64,000 nucleotides of DNA, from NCBI GenBank assembly GCA_027943335.1, contig BSBK01009273.1:427501-491500 (forward strand), given 5' to 3'. This DNA is from Chamaecyparis obtusa (lineage: Eukaryota; Streptophyta; Pinopsida; Cupressales; Cupressaceae). Shown here piece after piece: positions 1 to 11,185 of the stretch; the stretch's first letter is position 1; each line of letters opens with the position of its first letter. Both the position numbers and the translations under genes were made by a program. Under the pieces are notes generated by a model. It did not search any database. It saw only the letters and a list, made by a program, of their open reading frames with translations, and was not told where the DNA came from.

Positions 1-380
1 CCAGAGATATCATGTGTATTTGCTTCGGTTATTGTATTACATACCCTGCGACATGTGCAATGGATGTAGATTTATGGATACCTTACGGTACCAGTTGTAT
101 TTATGTTATCTTGTATGTGATGTTGCATTTATCTTTCTTTTATTTATTTGAGTTTTGTAATTGTATCTAATCTATTTTAATTAATTAATGTTAACGTAAT
201 CTTCGTCAAGGAACTCTTGAGAGCTGTAACCTGTGTTGGTTGTTTGTATTAATGTGAGTAAATGGTAATTGCTTCTGCATTGATGTTTATCTTATTTGTT
301 AACTTTCAAAAAAAAAAATTCTACAAACTTAGATGCATGTTTAGGTTAAGTTCTCCTGGGTTCCCTAGCGGGGCATTACA
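1..380. mobile_element. 3' part of an LTR (retrotransposon end)
   Basis: This sequence is absent from the matching places at 19722 and 47857, so it is an insertion at the left edge. It ends in ...GGGGCATTACA, the CA expected at the end of an LTR. The next bases, ACACATAC, continue the host sequence exactly as in the uninterrupted copy near 47855. No protein domain is visible. I infer the right end of an LTR; its left half and internal region lie outside the window. The exact end could be 380 or 383 because the junction is ACACA-like. Confidence 0.5.
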
Positions 381-383
381 ACA

Positions 384-620
384 CATACAAATTGCACATT
401 TTGGGAGATTCGTTGCAATAGGAGTTTGATATTCTTCAATTTTATGGTATTTTGTGTTAATTTGATCTCATTTTAGCCTAAACTTAATTATTTCTTGAAT
501 TTGTGTTTTTGGATTGATTTTGCTACAATTTAGATCTTTTTGAAAACACATTTCCATGTACACATTTTTTTTAGACCTTGTGGGACCCACATCACACGTT
601 AAATCAAATAAATTTTCTTG
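384..620. repeat. Leader repeat, copy 1 of 5
   Basis: A segment of about 230 bp, running from CACATACAAATTGCAC to GTGGGACCCACATCAC, occurs five times in one orientation: here, 6815, 19722, 27160 and 47857. It sits at the start of every KSL unit, both alpha and beta. It therefore marks the ancestral unit boundary and shows that the alpha/beta pair itself arose by an older duplication. No coding potential is visible. Confidence 0.8.
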
Positions 621-1734
621 TTTTTAGTGTTTTCACTTTTGCATGTTCCTTTTCACTTTTGCATGAATGAATTTATCAATTGTAGATATCTTGTTCACCT
701 GAAATTATGCAATTCCACCTCTCTTGTGTTAATCTTTCACGAATGTACAATTTTATAAGTTTACACCACACATATCTTGCACTAGCTTTTAGCATCCACA
801 AATCTTAGGATTATAATAATATTAGCATTAGCTAATGTTATTTTTTAAAATGATTTCAGTTTAGTTTTACCCTAATTTGAAAGCGTAAAAAATTGCTCAT
901 TAGATCATTCATTCACATGTCTCTTGGCGCAGTATTTAGACTCTAGAAATTAAATGAACAATTTTTTTTATAAAAATAAATCAAACTCCTAAATATGAAA
1001 TGGACAATTTTAATGCAACTGAGAGGTCTTACACATTTCTCCTAAGCTCTAAAAGGCTAAATGAAAAACATCATTAATGGCGAGATTTTCAATGCTTCAA
1101 CAAACTAATATATCAATCTCTAATTACTACATGTTGCATTATTCATTTCTATTATAGATTTAATATTTTTCATATCCTTGTTCCAAAGTACATTAATTAT
1201 ATGAAGACCTAGACAATAATAACACGTGTTAAACAAGAAATTGATAATGTTGCAAAATGATAAATGATATGATGAAGCACCATTGTACTCTAGCAACTCC
1301 TCACAAGACTCGCAAGCTACGAACAATATAGATCATGTCAATATAAACTATAAAACTATTTGTTTTTACTATTTATTTTAATGCCTACACCCATGATAGA
1401 CTAATGCAACTACCTTAACAACATATGCAATTTTCCCTAACAACTTTTAGTAGTAACTTCACTATATTGTAGCCCCTATTTTAAATATATTTTCAATATA
1501 TTTTGATCTTTCCATAGATATGCTAGTTGAAATATTGATTCTAAACATTGCATGACACTATCTCTATTGTCCATTTCCATCATAATAACCAATACTAGCT
1601 ATATGACAATTTGTTCACAAGAGAACGGACAAGGATAATAATGGATCTATCACACTACTAGAGAAAAGAAACTTGAAATGTTCTCCTACCACCATGATCT
1701 AAGTTCAATGCGAATGAAAAGTTATTTATCCAAT
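621..1734. other. Noncoding AT-rich stretch, conserved in three blocks
   Basis: This is matched at 19946-21049 and 48081-49194. It holds a 68-codon minus-strand open frame (1120-1326) that recurs in all three blocks with a few changes. Recent block duplication explains that conservation, and I recognise no protein family. I see no RNA gene or mobile-element end here. Confidence 0.55.
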
Positions 1735-2590
1735 CTTAACATTGAGTGCATATTCAATCATTTGTTTGTATGCGATTCTTAACGCATTAATGTTAATTAA
1801 AAAATTATTTATTGTTTATTTTTTCAATCTTTACTTATTTCTCTAATCTTTACATAGAATACATATTCAATATGTTTATTTATGATTCTCAATGTCTCCA
1901 TGTTATTTAAGAAATAATTTATTGCTTATTTCTCAGATTTAATGCATATTCAATATGTTTGTCTGTTAAGAAATTATTTATTGCTTATTTCTTCAAATTT
2001 AACATGGAATATATATTCAATATGTTTGTTTGTGATTCTCAATGCATGACTGTTATTTAAAAAATTAGTTATCGCTTATTTCTCTAATTTTAATTTATTT
2101 CTCCAATCTTCACTTATTTATCCAATCTAAATATGGAGTACATATTCAATATGTTTGTGTGTGATTCTCAAAGCATGAATTTTATTTAAGAAATTATTTA
2201 TTGCTTATTTCTCCAATATTTACTTATAATTTCTCTAATTTTCTCAATTTTATAAAAATTTTAGTTCTAGTGTTAACGCCTGATTTGTCTATGATTCTTG
2301 ATGTATGAATGTTATTTAAGAAATTATTTAAATTGATTATTTTTCAAATCTTCATTTATTTCTCCAGTCTTTACATGTAGTGCATATTTGATATGTTTGT
2401 CTGTGATTCTCAATGCATGAATGTTATTTAAGAAATCATTTATTGCATGTTTCTCCAATCTTCACATGAAGTGCATATTCAAGATATTTGTGATTCTCAA
2501 TCTTGCATGAATGCGATTTAAGAAATTATTTATTTCTTATTTCATCAATCTTCATAAGAAGTGCATATTAGAAATGTTTTTCTGCAATCA
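1735..2590. repeat. AT-rich minisatellite, array 1
   Basis: These are degenerate tandem units of roughly 90-130 bp. Each contains CATATTCAATATGTTTGT, TGATTCTCAATGCATGAATG and TTATTTAAGAAATTATTTATTG, separated by runs like CTTATTTCTCCAATCTT. About seven or eight units can be recognised. The same array occurs at 21050-21925 and 49195-50065 with similar unit order. Single relic units persist near 17070-17200 and 32320-32450, upstream of the beta genes. Confidence 0.85.
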
Positions 2591-3398
2591 CGATAATGCC
2601 TTAAAGCAATTATGTGTTGTGAAAACAGCTCAACTTAAATCCCAAGGTGAGTGACCAAAAATTTAAATGTCTTGTCTTTTTCATAGAAGTTTATAAATAG
2701 AATGAATAGAAATTTTGTTCTTGTAATCACACACTAAAGACTCTCTTTACAGCTACATCTTAAGGAAATTAAAGAAAACCCAAAAAAATTGAAATTCGGT
2801 ACCAATTTTTTTTATATGAAATACCCATCTAGTCTGTAAGTCTTAAGTTTGATACTATTATACCTATGTTTTAATAATTTATGTAAAATATGTTGATACA
2901 TTTAAAATTTAATCTACCACAGTCATTTGCTCTTATTCTTAAAAAATAAGATAAAGATTAGATCTTAATCCCATAAACACAAGGTTGTAGTGCAATGAAG
3001 TTCCTGCCAAAAATGTCAGTAGGACTGTTTAAACTTTTCCATAGAAATATTGTATCATACCAACTAGGCTATTTTAAATAAATAGCAAACTAATTTTTTT
3101 TCTTATGAGCAAAGGAAATATTCTATAACAAGATAACTGAAATAACTCCCTTCAATTTTCTATGAGCATGAATTAGAAATTTCATTAACTAACTAGAAAT
3201 AAGTTATCAACTAATTTCACCTGAATTTGATTTTAGCTAATTTATTTTGTTACATTAATAGCATGTAAAAATTTCAATAAAGAATGTAAAATTAACTTTC
3301 ATATGAGAGAAAATAAGTCTATAATTACTAAGAAATGTAATAACATAATTAACTACAAAGGAATAATTAACAACATAAATAAACATTAAAGGAAAAAC
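2591..3398. other. Noncoding stretch, likely intron or 3' flank of KSL alpha-1
   Basis: This AT-rich sequence separates the minisatellite from the leftmost alpha exon. It contains the empty target site (ATTATACCTATG near 2857-2868) of the TIR element found in block 2. No downstream KSL exon is recognisable, so alpha-1 appears truncated here. Its 2945-3340 part is also related to 17215-17600 and 32450-32850 upstream of the beta genes. Confidence 0.55.
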
Positions 3399-4760
3399 CT
3401 TTCTTCTCCAAATTTTCTAGCATTGAATTCAAATACTTAAAGCGGTGGGAATTCTTTCTATGCATTAGAGCACAAGCAGTTGCAGAGGGAGAATGGAAGA
3501 GCGAGCCATCCTTGTTCCGATGTCTTAAAACGTTGTTCCAATCAAGTATCCTATGAATACCCTCAACTATGAATATAAGGGATGTATCATACTTATTCAT
3601 ATACTTTATTTCAAGGCTGTAAAAATTAAACTGATTCTGCATTACATGAAAACAACAAAAATAATACAGAAAAGTGCTAAATAAAATATAAAATAATCAC
3701 AAAATTACCTTTTAAGGATTTTTTCTTGCTTAGTCAACATCATTTTTATAGGAGGTGAATTATAAGGGAACTTTCTAAACACAAGCCTCTTGCATCTACT
3801 AACATGGTAGTGAAGATCATATCAAAGCCTGGGGGTTTATATATGTCCTCGTTGGCTATCTTTCCAATGTTTTCTTTTGTAAATCTCAAAGCTTTAGAAG
3901 AATCAAGAAATGAAATCAAAATATTAAGACCATTAGGTGTTAGATTAATGTACCCCTATCATCAACTTTAATTTTAATCAAGAACTAATATCTTGCAAGT
4001 TGAAGTCTTGGCGTGGACTTGAGGCCCAAATTTTAAAATCATACATTAACTAGAAAAATGGGATATGGGTGTATGTGTTGATGCCAATGACTATGAATTC
4101 CATGGAAGGGGGGACTTACTAAAATGTTTGAGCAAGAAATTTGTAAATTTTAATTTTTTAAGTTTAGACTTGGAGAAATGTGAAGACAAAATGATGTATT
4201 ACAGAAACTAGAAATTATATGGGAGGGAATACTGTTTATGAAATTTTATAATTTGTGGAAAACATAATATTCTTGTATCATAGATATAAATGTTTGTAGA
4301 CTAGTAGAGAGTTTTTAGTTCTCTTTCCCTAATCAACTTAAAGCTTACAGTATACTTTAAGAATAATATTCATGAGAAAATTTATCTTATCTGTAAGAAA
4401 ATTTGTAATTGGTCAAAATTGGTTGAGGAGAAAGACTTCTTACCCATCTCTATATTTTCAGTGCCAAGATTCCATATTCTAAGTGCTATAAGACATTCTA
4501 GAGTGTGAGATAGTCAATCTCTAATATAAGGCAAGTTTAATAATCCCTAAGATCCATCCCAAACTTGATTTTCTATTATTGATGAAAGGAATTCTATGAG
4601 AACTATAGTAATTTTAAGTTTTCCAAAGAAGGTACCAGAGCTACGCAAGATGTGTTGTAAGAAGAAATAAATGTCTCTTCTCTTAATGTCTAAAAACAAC
4701 CTTCTTATCCTCACAATATCATAATCTATGTTATCTTGAACAACTTGTTAAATAATCAAA
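3399..4760 (-). pseudogene. ent-kaurene-synthase-like alpha-1, 5' exons only
   Basis: These are N-terminal exons of a kaurene-synthase-type diterpene synthase, read right to left. Near 4760-4520 a VVQ...RIRRLF start is followed by a segment ending ENQVWDGS, matching the family's DNQ..DGSW region, but the next codon is a stop where Trp is expected. Near 3900-3709 comes a KALRF.KENIGKI block ending in PYNSPPIKMML, with a frameshift between GLCL and PYNSPP. The exon at 3616-3399 carries VEGIHRILDW, NKDGSLFHSPSATACALM and YLNSMLENLEKK, bounded by acceptor and donor sites. These belong to the gamma and beta domains. No beta-domain remainder or catalytic alpha domain follows to the left, so this is a 5' fragment. 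A short exon may lie near 4000-4150, but I could not fix it. Confidence 0.8.
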
Positions 4761-6814
4761 GGGTTATCAAATCTAATACATACATGATATTTTTTAAACT
4801 TTGCATTGTATTCATTATAGCAATTCAAAGACATTAAGTTTCAACAGTTCCTAATAATGTTGCTCAATATTCTAACAATGGATCATAGAGCATGATCTGA
4901 AAGATTGATTTGAAAAATTGACATAATTAATCTAGAAATACTTGAATAGCATTATAACAATTTTTAAAACAAAATAAACATACCTAGTTGTGATAGAGGT
5001 ATATTTTCTAATCAATGTCAAAAGAAAAAATTCCATCGTATTCTTTAAAGGATTGGAAAGAAAATCTATAGAGTACATGACTATAGAGCTGAGTGCTATG
5101 GAGGTGTCTTTAAAAAATTATGTATTTATAGGCTTAACATCCTGCGACACTCTTGGATTGACTCCATTCCTTTCATTGCTAAACTTAAATGTAGAAGTGC
5201 CTATTAAAATATGATTGCAAAAAAGTTGTTAGAAAATGCTTAATACCAGAAAATGTTTATAAAAGAAAAATATGAATACACATAAAATTGTAGATAGTCC
5301 ATTAATCCACCGTTAACACATAAAATTGTTAATGGTGTACTGATCCTAACCTTCCAAACTCTTAATTTTGTTAGGTCCAATGTCTATCCAGATGAACTAA
5401 CTAGCAAGAAAAAATAAATCACTATAAAAAATACTCAATTGTTAAAACCCGAAAAAATATTATATTATTCAGCTACACTATCAATTATTAACCCGAGAAA
5501 GCTGACTAAAGCAAGAAACTCTCTTGATTACTAGAGAAAAGATGGTAACAAATAGACAAATATAGGAAATATACATAATATCATTATTTCTCTATTCTAC
5601 AAATTAAAAGTCAACTATGATATGACATAAATGTTTTATTATCGATTCTTTTAAATTGAGCGAAACAATGATAATGTGGATTGAATATCTAAATGTGATC
5701 TAATAAGTCCATTAGCATGAGGTGGAAAGCATAAAAACAAGCCCCCTAAGCCATTTTCAAGCAACAATACACAAGCCCTTTTTCAAATTGGATCCAATCA
5801 TTGAAAAACAATTACAACTACTTCAAAAAAATTCTAAAGAACAAATTGCATCATTTCACTTATAGAGTTCATCAAAAAATGGTATTTTACATCTCTTGAC
5901 CTCCATTGAGAAAATCTGGTAGATGGGTATGAAAATGGTTGCCTAGTCATTGCAAAGTTTGCATAGCAGAAAATGATAGAAAAGCTAAATGCTCCCATGG
6001 AAAATGAATTGGTAATAGTGATTTGTTGATCACAAAATAAGTAAATTTATTGAACTCTTAAGTGTTCTTCCTTAGCCATTACTATCTTTTCTTCTCGTAG
6101 AAAGAGAGGCAAGCATTTTGTTTTATAGAGATTCAAATGGAAAAAAAAATATGAATATTATATTATACGTATATAAAAATTTGATCATATTGTATCGATT
6201 CACCTCTATTATTCCTAATTAATTATTTTTAATAATAATTAGATAATATTTATAATTTAATTAATATTAGCTATTTTATTCAACTTTACTAAATCTTAAC
6301 TTTAAGTCAATGATCATTTTAATTATTTGTTCTAATTTTTAATCTCTTTCTTCTAAAGAAATTCTATTTATTTAACTATCATCTTCAAATGTCACATTCT
6401 CCATCACTCTTAATCATTGATTAAGTTAGTCAACCCCTTTCCAACACATAAGGACTTGAATTTTGTACATGTGATCTAGTTTTGGCAACATATAAAAGGA
6501 ATATTTCATGGCTTTGGTTCCATGTACAAGGAATCTTTCATTCCTTGATTCATCTCCAATCCTCCTCAAATCTATAAATTTGAATTTTAAGTTTTCAAGG
6601 TACACATATTCTTCTCATCTTTCCTCATGAGCTTGTGCCATCTCATGAGATGATAAGACCAAGTCAATCTCCATCTTTAATCCTCATACATCATATTATT
6701 AACCATCCATTCAATAATAACCCCAGTCTATACATTTGTGGCTTAGGCATTTTGATCTATCTTGCTATTTATCATGTGATCATCGCTATGCTACAAAAAT
6801 CACGAGTGATCACA
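4761..6814. other. 5' flank of KSL alpha-1
   Basis: AT-rich noncoding sequence shared with 18000-19721, 25110-27159 and (interrupted by two retroelements) 33200-47856. A conserved part at about 6390-6810 contains CACATTCTCCATCACTC, AATCATTGATTAAGTTAGTC and TGCCATCTCATGAGATGAT, the last a short palindromic site. The alpha and beta genes read away from it to the left, so it should include the ancestral promoter. I cannot place a TATA box or start site with confidence. Confidence 0.5.
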
Positions 6815-7030
6815 CATACAAATTAAACATTTTGGCAAATTCATTGCAACGGTCTAGTTTGATGTACTTCACTTTCAAGATATTTTATAGTTAATTTGAC
6901 CTCATTTTAGCCTAAACTTGTTTACATTGCTTGAATTGGTGTTTTTGGATTGATTTTACTATAACTCAGATCTTTTTAAAAACACATTTCCTTGTACACA
7001 TTTTGACAGTCCTGGTGGGACACATTGAAT
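6815..7030. repeat. Leader repeat, copy 2 of 5
   Basis: A divergent copy of the segment at 384-620. It shares CACATACAAATT..ACATTTTGG, GATCTTTTTAAAAACACATTTCC and GTACACATTTTGACAG. After it the sequence differs from copies 1, 3 and 5 and leads into the gag remnant, as does copy 4 at 27160. Confidence 0.75.
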
Positions 7031-8308
7031 CAATATTTACAAAGGAAAATCTATGATATAGAAAAATTAACACAAGAGATGTGAGAAGAGGCAAACCTAC
7101 TCAACAAACGAGATAATCCAAGACTAACCGACCTATTTTGCTAAAAAAGGGTGAATTCATAGACATTGATTAAAATGCACATCTAAACAAGCCAATGTAC
7201 ACCTAAAAGGGTGAAAATGCAAAAAATGAGGCAAGTGTACATATAAATAGTCAAACACACAAACATTGAGGCAAAAGTGCTGCTAGAATGCAAATTTGAT
7301 GTACGTAAACGAAAATGCATGAAAACCTAGAAAAATTGACCATGATTAAGTGAATGCACTAATCAACAATCCACTGACAAGTTAGAAAAAAATTGAAACC
7401 ATAGAGGTGAATCTACTCTATGTTTGGGCATTTGCACTGATCTAGTTCTTAAGCAAACCTATTTCTAGATAGTTTCATATGCTCTATTTTGGGGTGAATA
7501 TGCTTTGTAAATAAGAAACTACATAAGTTATAATCAATCCATTTCAAATCGAATTTCTCGCAATTATTTTTATCTTCTAGCTTGTAAAATGTTCCTCTAG
7601 GGTCTTTACTCTCAAACCCCTACGTGGGAGATCGTAGACAACCCCTCACACCCCCCTACCCCCTTTCAAGTTAACAATCACCATCTTTGCTCATTATTGG
7701 GTATCTTCTTTCAACATTCTTGTTCCTTTTCTGAGACTTTTCATCTTGTTTTACAAGTCTAATTCATAATCAACTGGAATTTTTTCATTTTCTCCACCAT
7801 CCTATTCCATTTAGTAATCTTGTCTTTACCCCTTCTTCCTCTTTCAAGAGACACCTCTTTTCACCAAATGGAGGCGTGTCTTTCAATCCGGTCTTTGAAA
7901 ATCTCAGTCTATCAAGGTCACCAACTTCTTAATATTCAAAATACTCTTCCATGCCATTTATCCGATCAATTAATTCTTTAGGATTCAGTTCTCCACAAAA
8001 TGTAGTGACATCAATCTTTGGTCTCTTTCCTATTCTTTACAATACCCTCACCAAAGGATCATTCACAAATATTGTTTTCGCTGCATCTTTTTCAACACTT
8101 GTATCATTTTCATTTTCTATAGCTTCATCTTCTTCACTCTCAGGTTCTCTCCTTCGAGAATAACCTCTTCTAATTTTTCTTGTAATGCTTTAACTTGCCT
8201 TCTCAAGGCTCTAAAATCATCACTAGGGACAACATCTAGAAGATTTCTTCCTGCACTTCTAACTCCATCTCTACCCCAACCACATGGGGCTCCTCTTGCA
8301 TACATATT
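7031..8308 (-). pseudogene. Ty3-gypsy gag remnant 1
   Basis: Read leftward from 8305, a coiled-coil-like start (SDDFRALRRQVKALQEKLEE) is followed, after frame changes, by NPKELIDRINGMEEYFEY, then RLRFSKTGLK and a KITKWNRMVEKMKK stretch. These match in order the capsid part of plant Ty3-gypsy gag proteins. Stops and frame changes break it, and no protease, RT or integrase is attached. The left part (7031-7700) is noncoding and may be a decayed LTR; it has a C-rich tract near 7645-7665. The same remnant is at 28050-28645, so it was fixed beside the beta gene before block duplication. Confidence 0.72.
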
Positions 8309-9868
8309 TCACAATACCCACAAGCTCATTTACGTTGAGCTTTCCTTGCTTGATCTCCCTCTGAAATCAGAAAAACACATGAAGAATTTAGTTCTTCATT
8401 GAAATTTGCAGTATTAGTATTAAAAAACCCTGACTTTTATTGAGATAAGTATTGAAGACCTTGTAGCTCTGGATGTCATTCAAAAGGCGCCCACAAGTAT
8501 TGACGAGTTCCATAAAAGCGTTGTACTCATGATGGCGGATGGTTTGCTCGGGAAGTTTAGGACCTACAAAATAGAGTGATGTAAAAACAATTGGTTCCAA
8601 GGCAATTGATATTTTTCCATTTTCAATGTACTCCCGCATCGATGGTATATCTCCAGTTTTGGTCCATTCAGCCTCCTTCATCATTCCGATTGCTAGTCTG
8701 TACCACTATAAAAATAAGCACAAAAAAGCTTTCGTCACTTACTCTCTAATGATGCTGTTTTTCAAAAAGCCTCTCGAAGGAGATTTTGTTTGGAAATTTT
8801 GTACAATATAAATGAAGTTTGAACTATACAAGCAAGGTAGGTATACCCACAATTTCTCTTAAATGAGTGCTGATTTCCCGGCCTTGGAAAGCCCACGCAT
8901 CTTGAGCAATATTATTGACAGTGTTATAAATTGCAGAGAACAAAGTTTTCACATTGTCTGAAGAATTACATATTTCTTTTGGATCCCACCTGCAAGACAT
9001 TCGAAACAAGTACTTGGTGACTCTCCTGCTCCTCTGTGTGTGTAATATGTATAGAGAGAGGGGAGAGAGGGGAATATATTAAGCAGTTCAATACCTAATG
9101 TTTCTCTGCAATTACATTTGAAAAGGAGAATTAATTTTAAAAGGGACTGTAGCATCGAAATCATTGTGATAACCATATGATTTTTGATATAATTACCTCC
9201 TACAAGCTTCAACAAAGCATTGAATCTCTTCAATGGAAGCCTCTATATCGTAAAAGTCATCCATTGCTGTAGTGAGAATTGCATTCTTAGCCCACACAAT
9301 GCGGACAGTAGACATTTCAGGGCTAAAAAGAGTTGAGGCAATAGTAAAATAGCAGGCCACGAGATTTTGTCGAGCAAAGTGTAGGTCACCAAGTTTACAA
9401 TCTGCATTCCATCTGTTAGTGCATACAACAACAGAAACTGTTATAAAACTCTCAGTAAGTTTTTCATAGCAGTGGTATTGTTCTTGGTCTAGTTTCCAAA
9501 AGCTGCCTACTTACTTTTCCAACTCCTTCAAGTCCTCCTGCTCGGCTGCTTGGCAGATATTGTAGTCTTTCTTAGCCAAAGTTAAAAAGAAATCCTTCCC
9601 TACAAAGGGGACCCTGCAATCCGATTTGTAGGTCCAATAGTAAAGACTTGTAGAAGATATAATTTGAAACTAAAGTAAATTGAAGGGTTATATAGATGTC
9701 TTTCCAGTCAAAAGCTACCTGTAAGATGTCTTTCCATTCCAAATATCATCAACATCAAAATTAAGCTTTTTCATGTATCTTAGATGTTCTATTCTCTCCA
9801 CACTTGTCATCCACAGGACATCCAGAGCATACTTAATCTGTAAGGAACAGATTTTGAGCCACGAAGCT

Positions 9869-10015
9869 TAATGGAAAAATTAAATTCAAACACTAGTCAT
9901 TTGCAGCATAAGGAAAAAATTGAAATAAATTCAAACACTAGTCATTTTCAGCATAAGGAAAAAATTGAAATAAATTCAAACACTAGTCATTTGCAGCCTA
10001 ATTATAAGGAAAAAA
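9869..10015. repeat. Intronic 45-bp minisatellite, 3 copies
   Basis: Three tandem copies of a unit of about 45 bp (AATTCAAACACTAGTCATTT, GCAGCATAAGG, AAAAATTGAAAT) lie in the beta-1 intron between exons 10238-10024 and 9837-9719. The matching intron of beta-2 (30945-31125) has four copies, so the array changed length after the block duplication. Confidence 0.85.
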
Positions 10016-10283
10016 TTGATCACCTCTTTGTAAAGGTCTTTGAGGACTATATTTTGGTCATCCATCGTAATATTTTCAAGATAGTTTTGGGAGAAGGATT
10101 TTGCTTCTTCAAGAATTGTTTCACCAGGGAACATCAACTAAGATGCTCTGTACAAACTCAGCAATGTTGTAACAGCTTGGCCACTGTTTTCTAGAGATAG
10201 TAGGAAATCACTATCCTTGAGGTAAGGAAGAAAGACATCTAAAGACACAAATCAATTCAATGCTTGAGTTAGACATGACTAGC

Positions 10284-10288
10284 TGCAT
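10284..10288. other. Target site duplication TGCAT (left)
   Basis: TGCAT flanks the copia element here and at 16116-16120. The uninterrupted site is seen in beta-2 near 31398-31411 as AGCTGCATTCCCAA, which proves the insertion point. Confidence 0.92.
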
Positions 10289-11015
10289 TGTTGAAGAATG
10301 CGAATGCTTGGAGGATGTGGAAGCCAGCAAAGCAGAGTCTGTAATCTTCCCTGTCCCTACGGTCTCTTCTCCCACCTACCAGCATTTACTACATGCCTTG
10401 TCGCATGATCGCAAGGCTTCATTTTCACTCTTGCGATCATGTGACTGCCTAAAGCTTGCCCAGTTTTATTTTTATATGCGAACCTGCGATAATTTTTAGT
10501 GGGCCCCTCTCATTTTCACTTTTTGCATGATCGCATAAACATTATTCTGTTTATGCGTTCATGCGACCAGTACTTGCTGCGTCCAGTCACCTCTCCATCC
10601 TCTCATCTGCCCTACCTACCGCACTCAGGGAATATGCTCTTGTCGCATGATCGCATGACCATTATTTTATTCATGCGATCATGCGACCAGTCCATTTTTT
10701 CAATCCGCTAGCTACCGTTTTTATTGCAGTTTATTTTATATTTGTTTTTCTCTGACTTTTGGTATCAATCGGATGTAATCCAGGCAATTTGAAAACTTTC
10801 TACAAGTAGAATATTTTGTAAACAAAAGGGAATGTTTTGTTGTTCAATCTTATATAGAAACAAAAAAATGATATTCTGAGCATTGGCAGCTCTTGGCACA
10901 ATCTGTAAATTTGAAATTAATATAAAAGTATCTTTTTAATCTCTGAGAGTTTTATGTTCTATTTATTGGCTTTATATCTGTAACTCTATTGATTACTCTG
11001 TTCCTTCCTCCATCA
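10289..11015 (+). repeat. 5' LTR of the first copia element
   Basis: A 727-bp LTR beginning TGTTGAAGAATG and ending CCTCCATCA. It holds three strong palindromes (10400-10445, 10523-10567, 10642-10687) built from GTCGCATGATCGCAT and its complement. A transcription start is expected inside it, but I could not fix a TATA box. Confidence 0.93.
10400..10687. repeat. Three hairpins in the 5' LTR
   Basis: Hairpin 1: arms 10400-10415 and 10430-10445, one mismatch. Hairpin 2: arms near 10523-10540 and 10549-10567. Hairpin 3: arms GTCGCATGATCGCATGA (10642-10658) and TCATGCGATCATGCGAC (10671-10687), a perfect 17-bp match around a 12-base loop. The three differ in loop and inner arm but share the outer GTCGCATGATCGCA core. 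The core GCATGATCGCAT is itself rich in CpG and GATC. Confidence 0.9.
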
Positions 11016-11185
11016 TATTGGTATCAGAGAAGGTTATTGAAGAGAAGACTTTTGCTGAAGGTTGAAGAACTTTAAAAAGGATCTGGGTATTATTTTTTGG
11101 CAAAAATTTCATCGTGGGTAAAGAGCAAATCAGAGAAGAAAGAAAAGGGTTTGTTAAAAAAAGGAGAAAGTGTTACTGGTAAACC

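Noticed and set aside
1120..1326. A 68-codon minus-strand frame conserved at 1120, 20460 and 48593
   Set aside because: It is conserved only because the blocks are recent duplicates; there is no family match, no codon-specific pattern and no splice context.
6635..6826. A 63-codon plus-strand frame in the KSL flank
   Set aside because: Block 2 does not keep it open and there is no domain; it is a chance frame in AT-rich sequence.
9871..10194. A 107-codon plus-strand frame with a repeated SNTSH motif
   Set aside because: It is the antisense reading of an intronic 45-bp minisatellite plus a KSL exon; the minus-strand exon explains the sequence.
10260..10711. Small plus-strand frames in the copia LTR, repeated at 15419
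   Set aside because: They fall inside the LTR and its palindromes and have no similarity to proteins.
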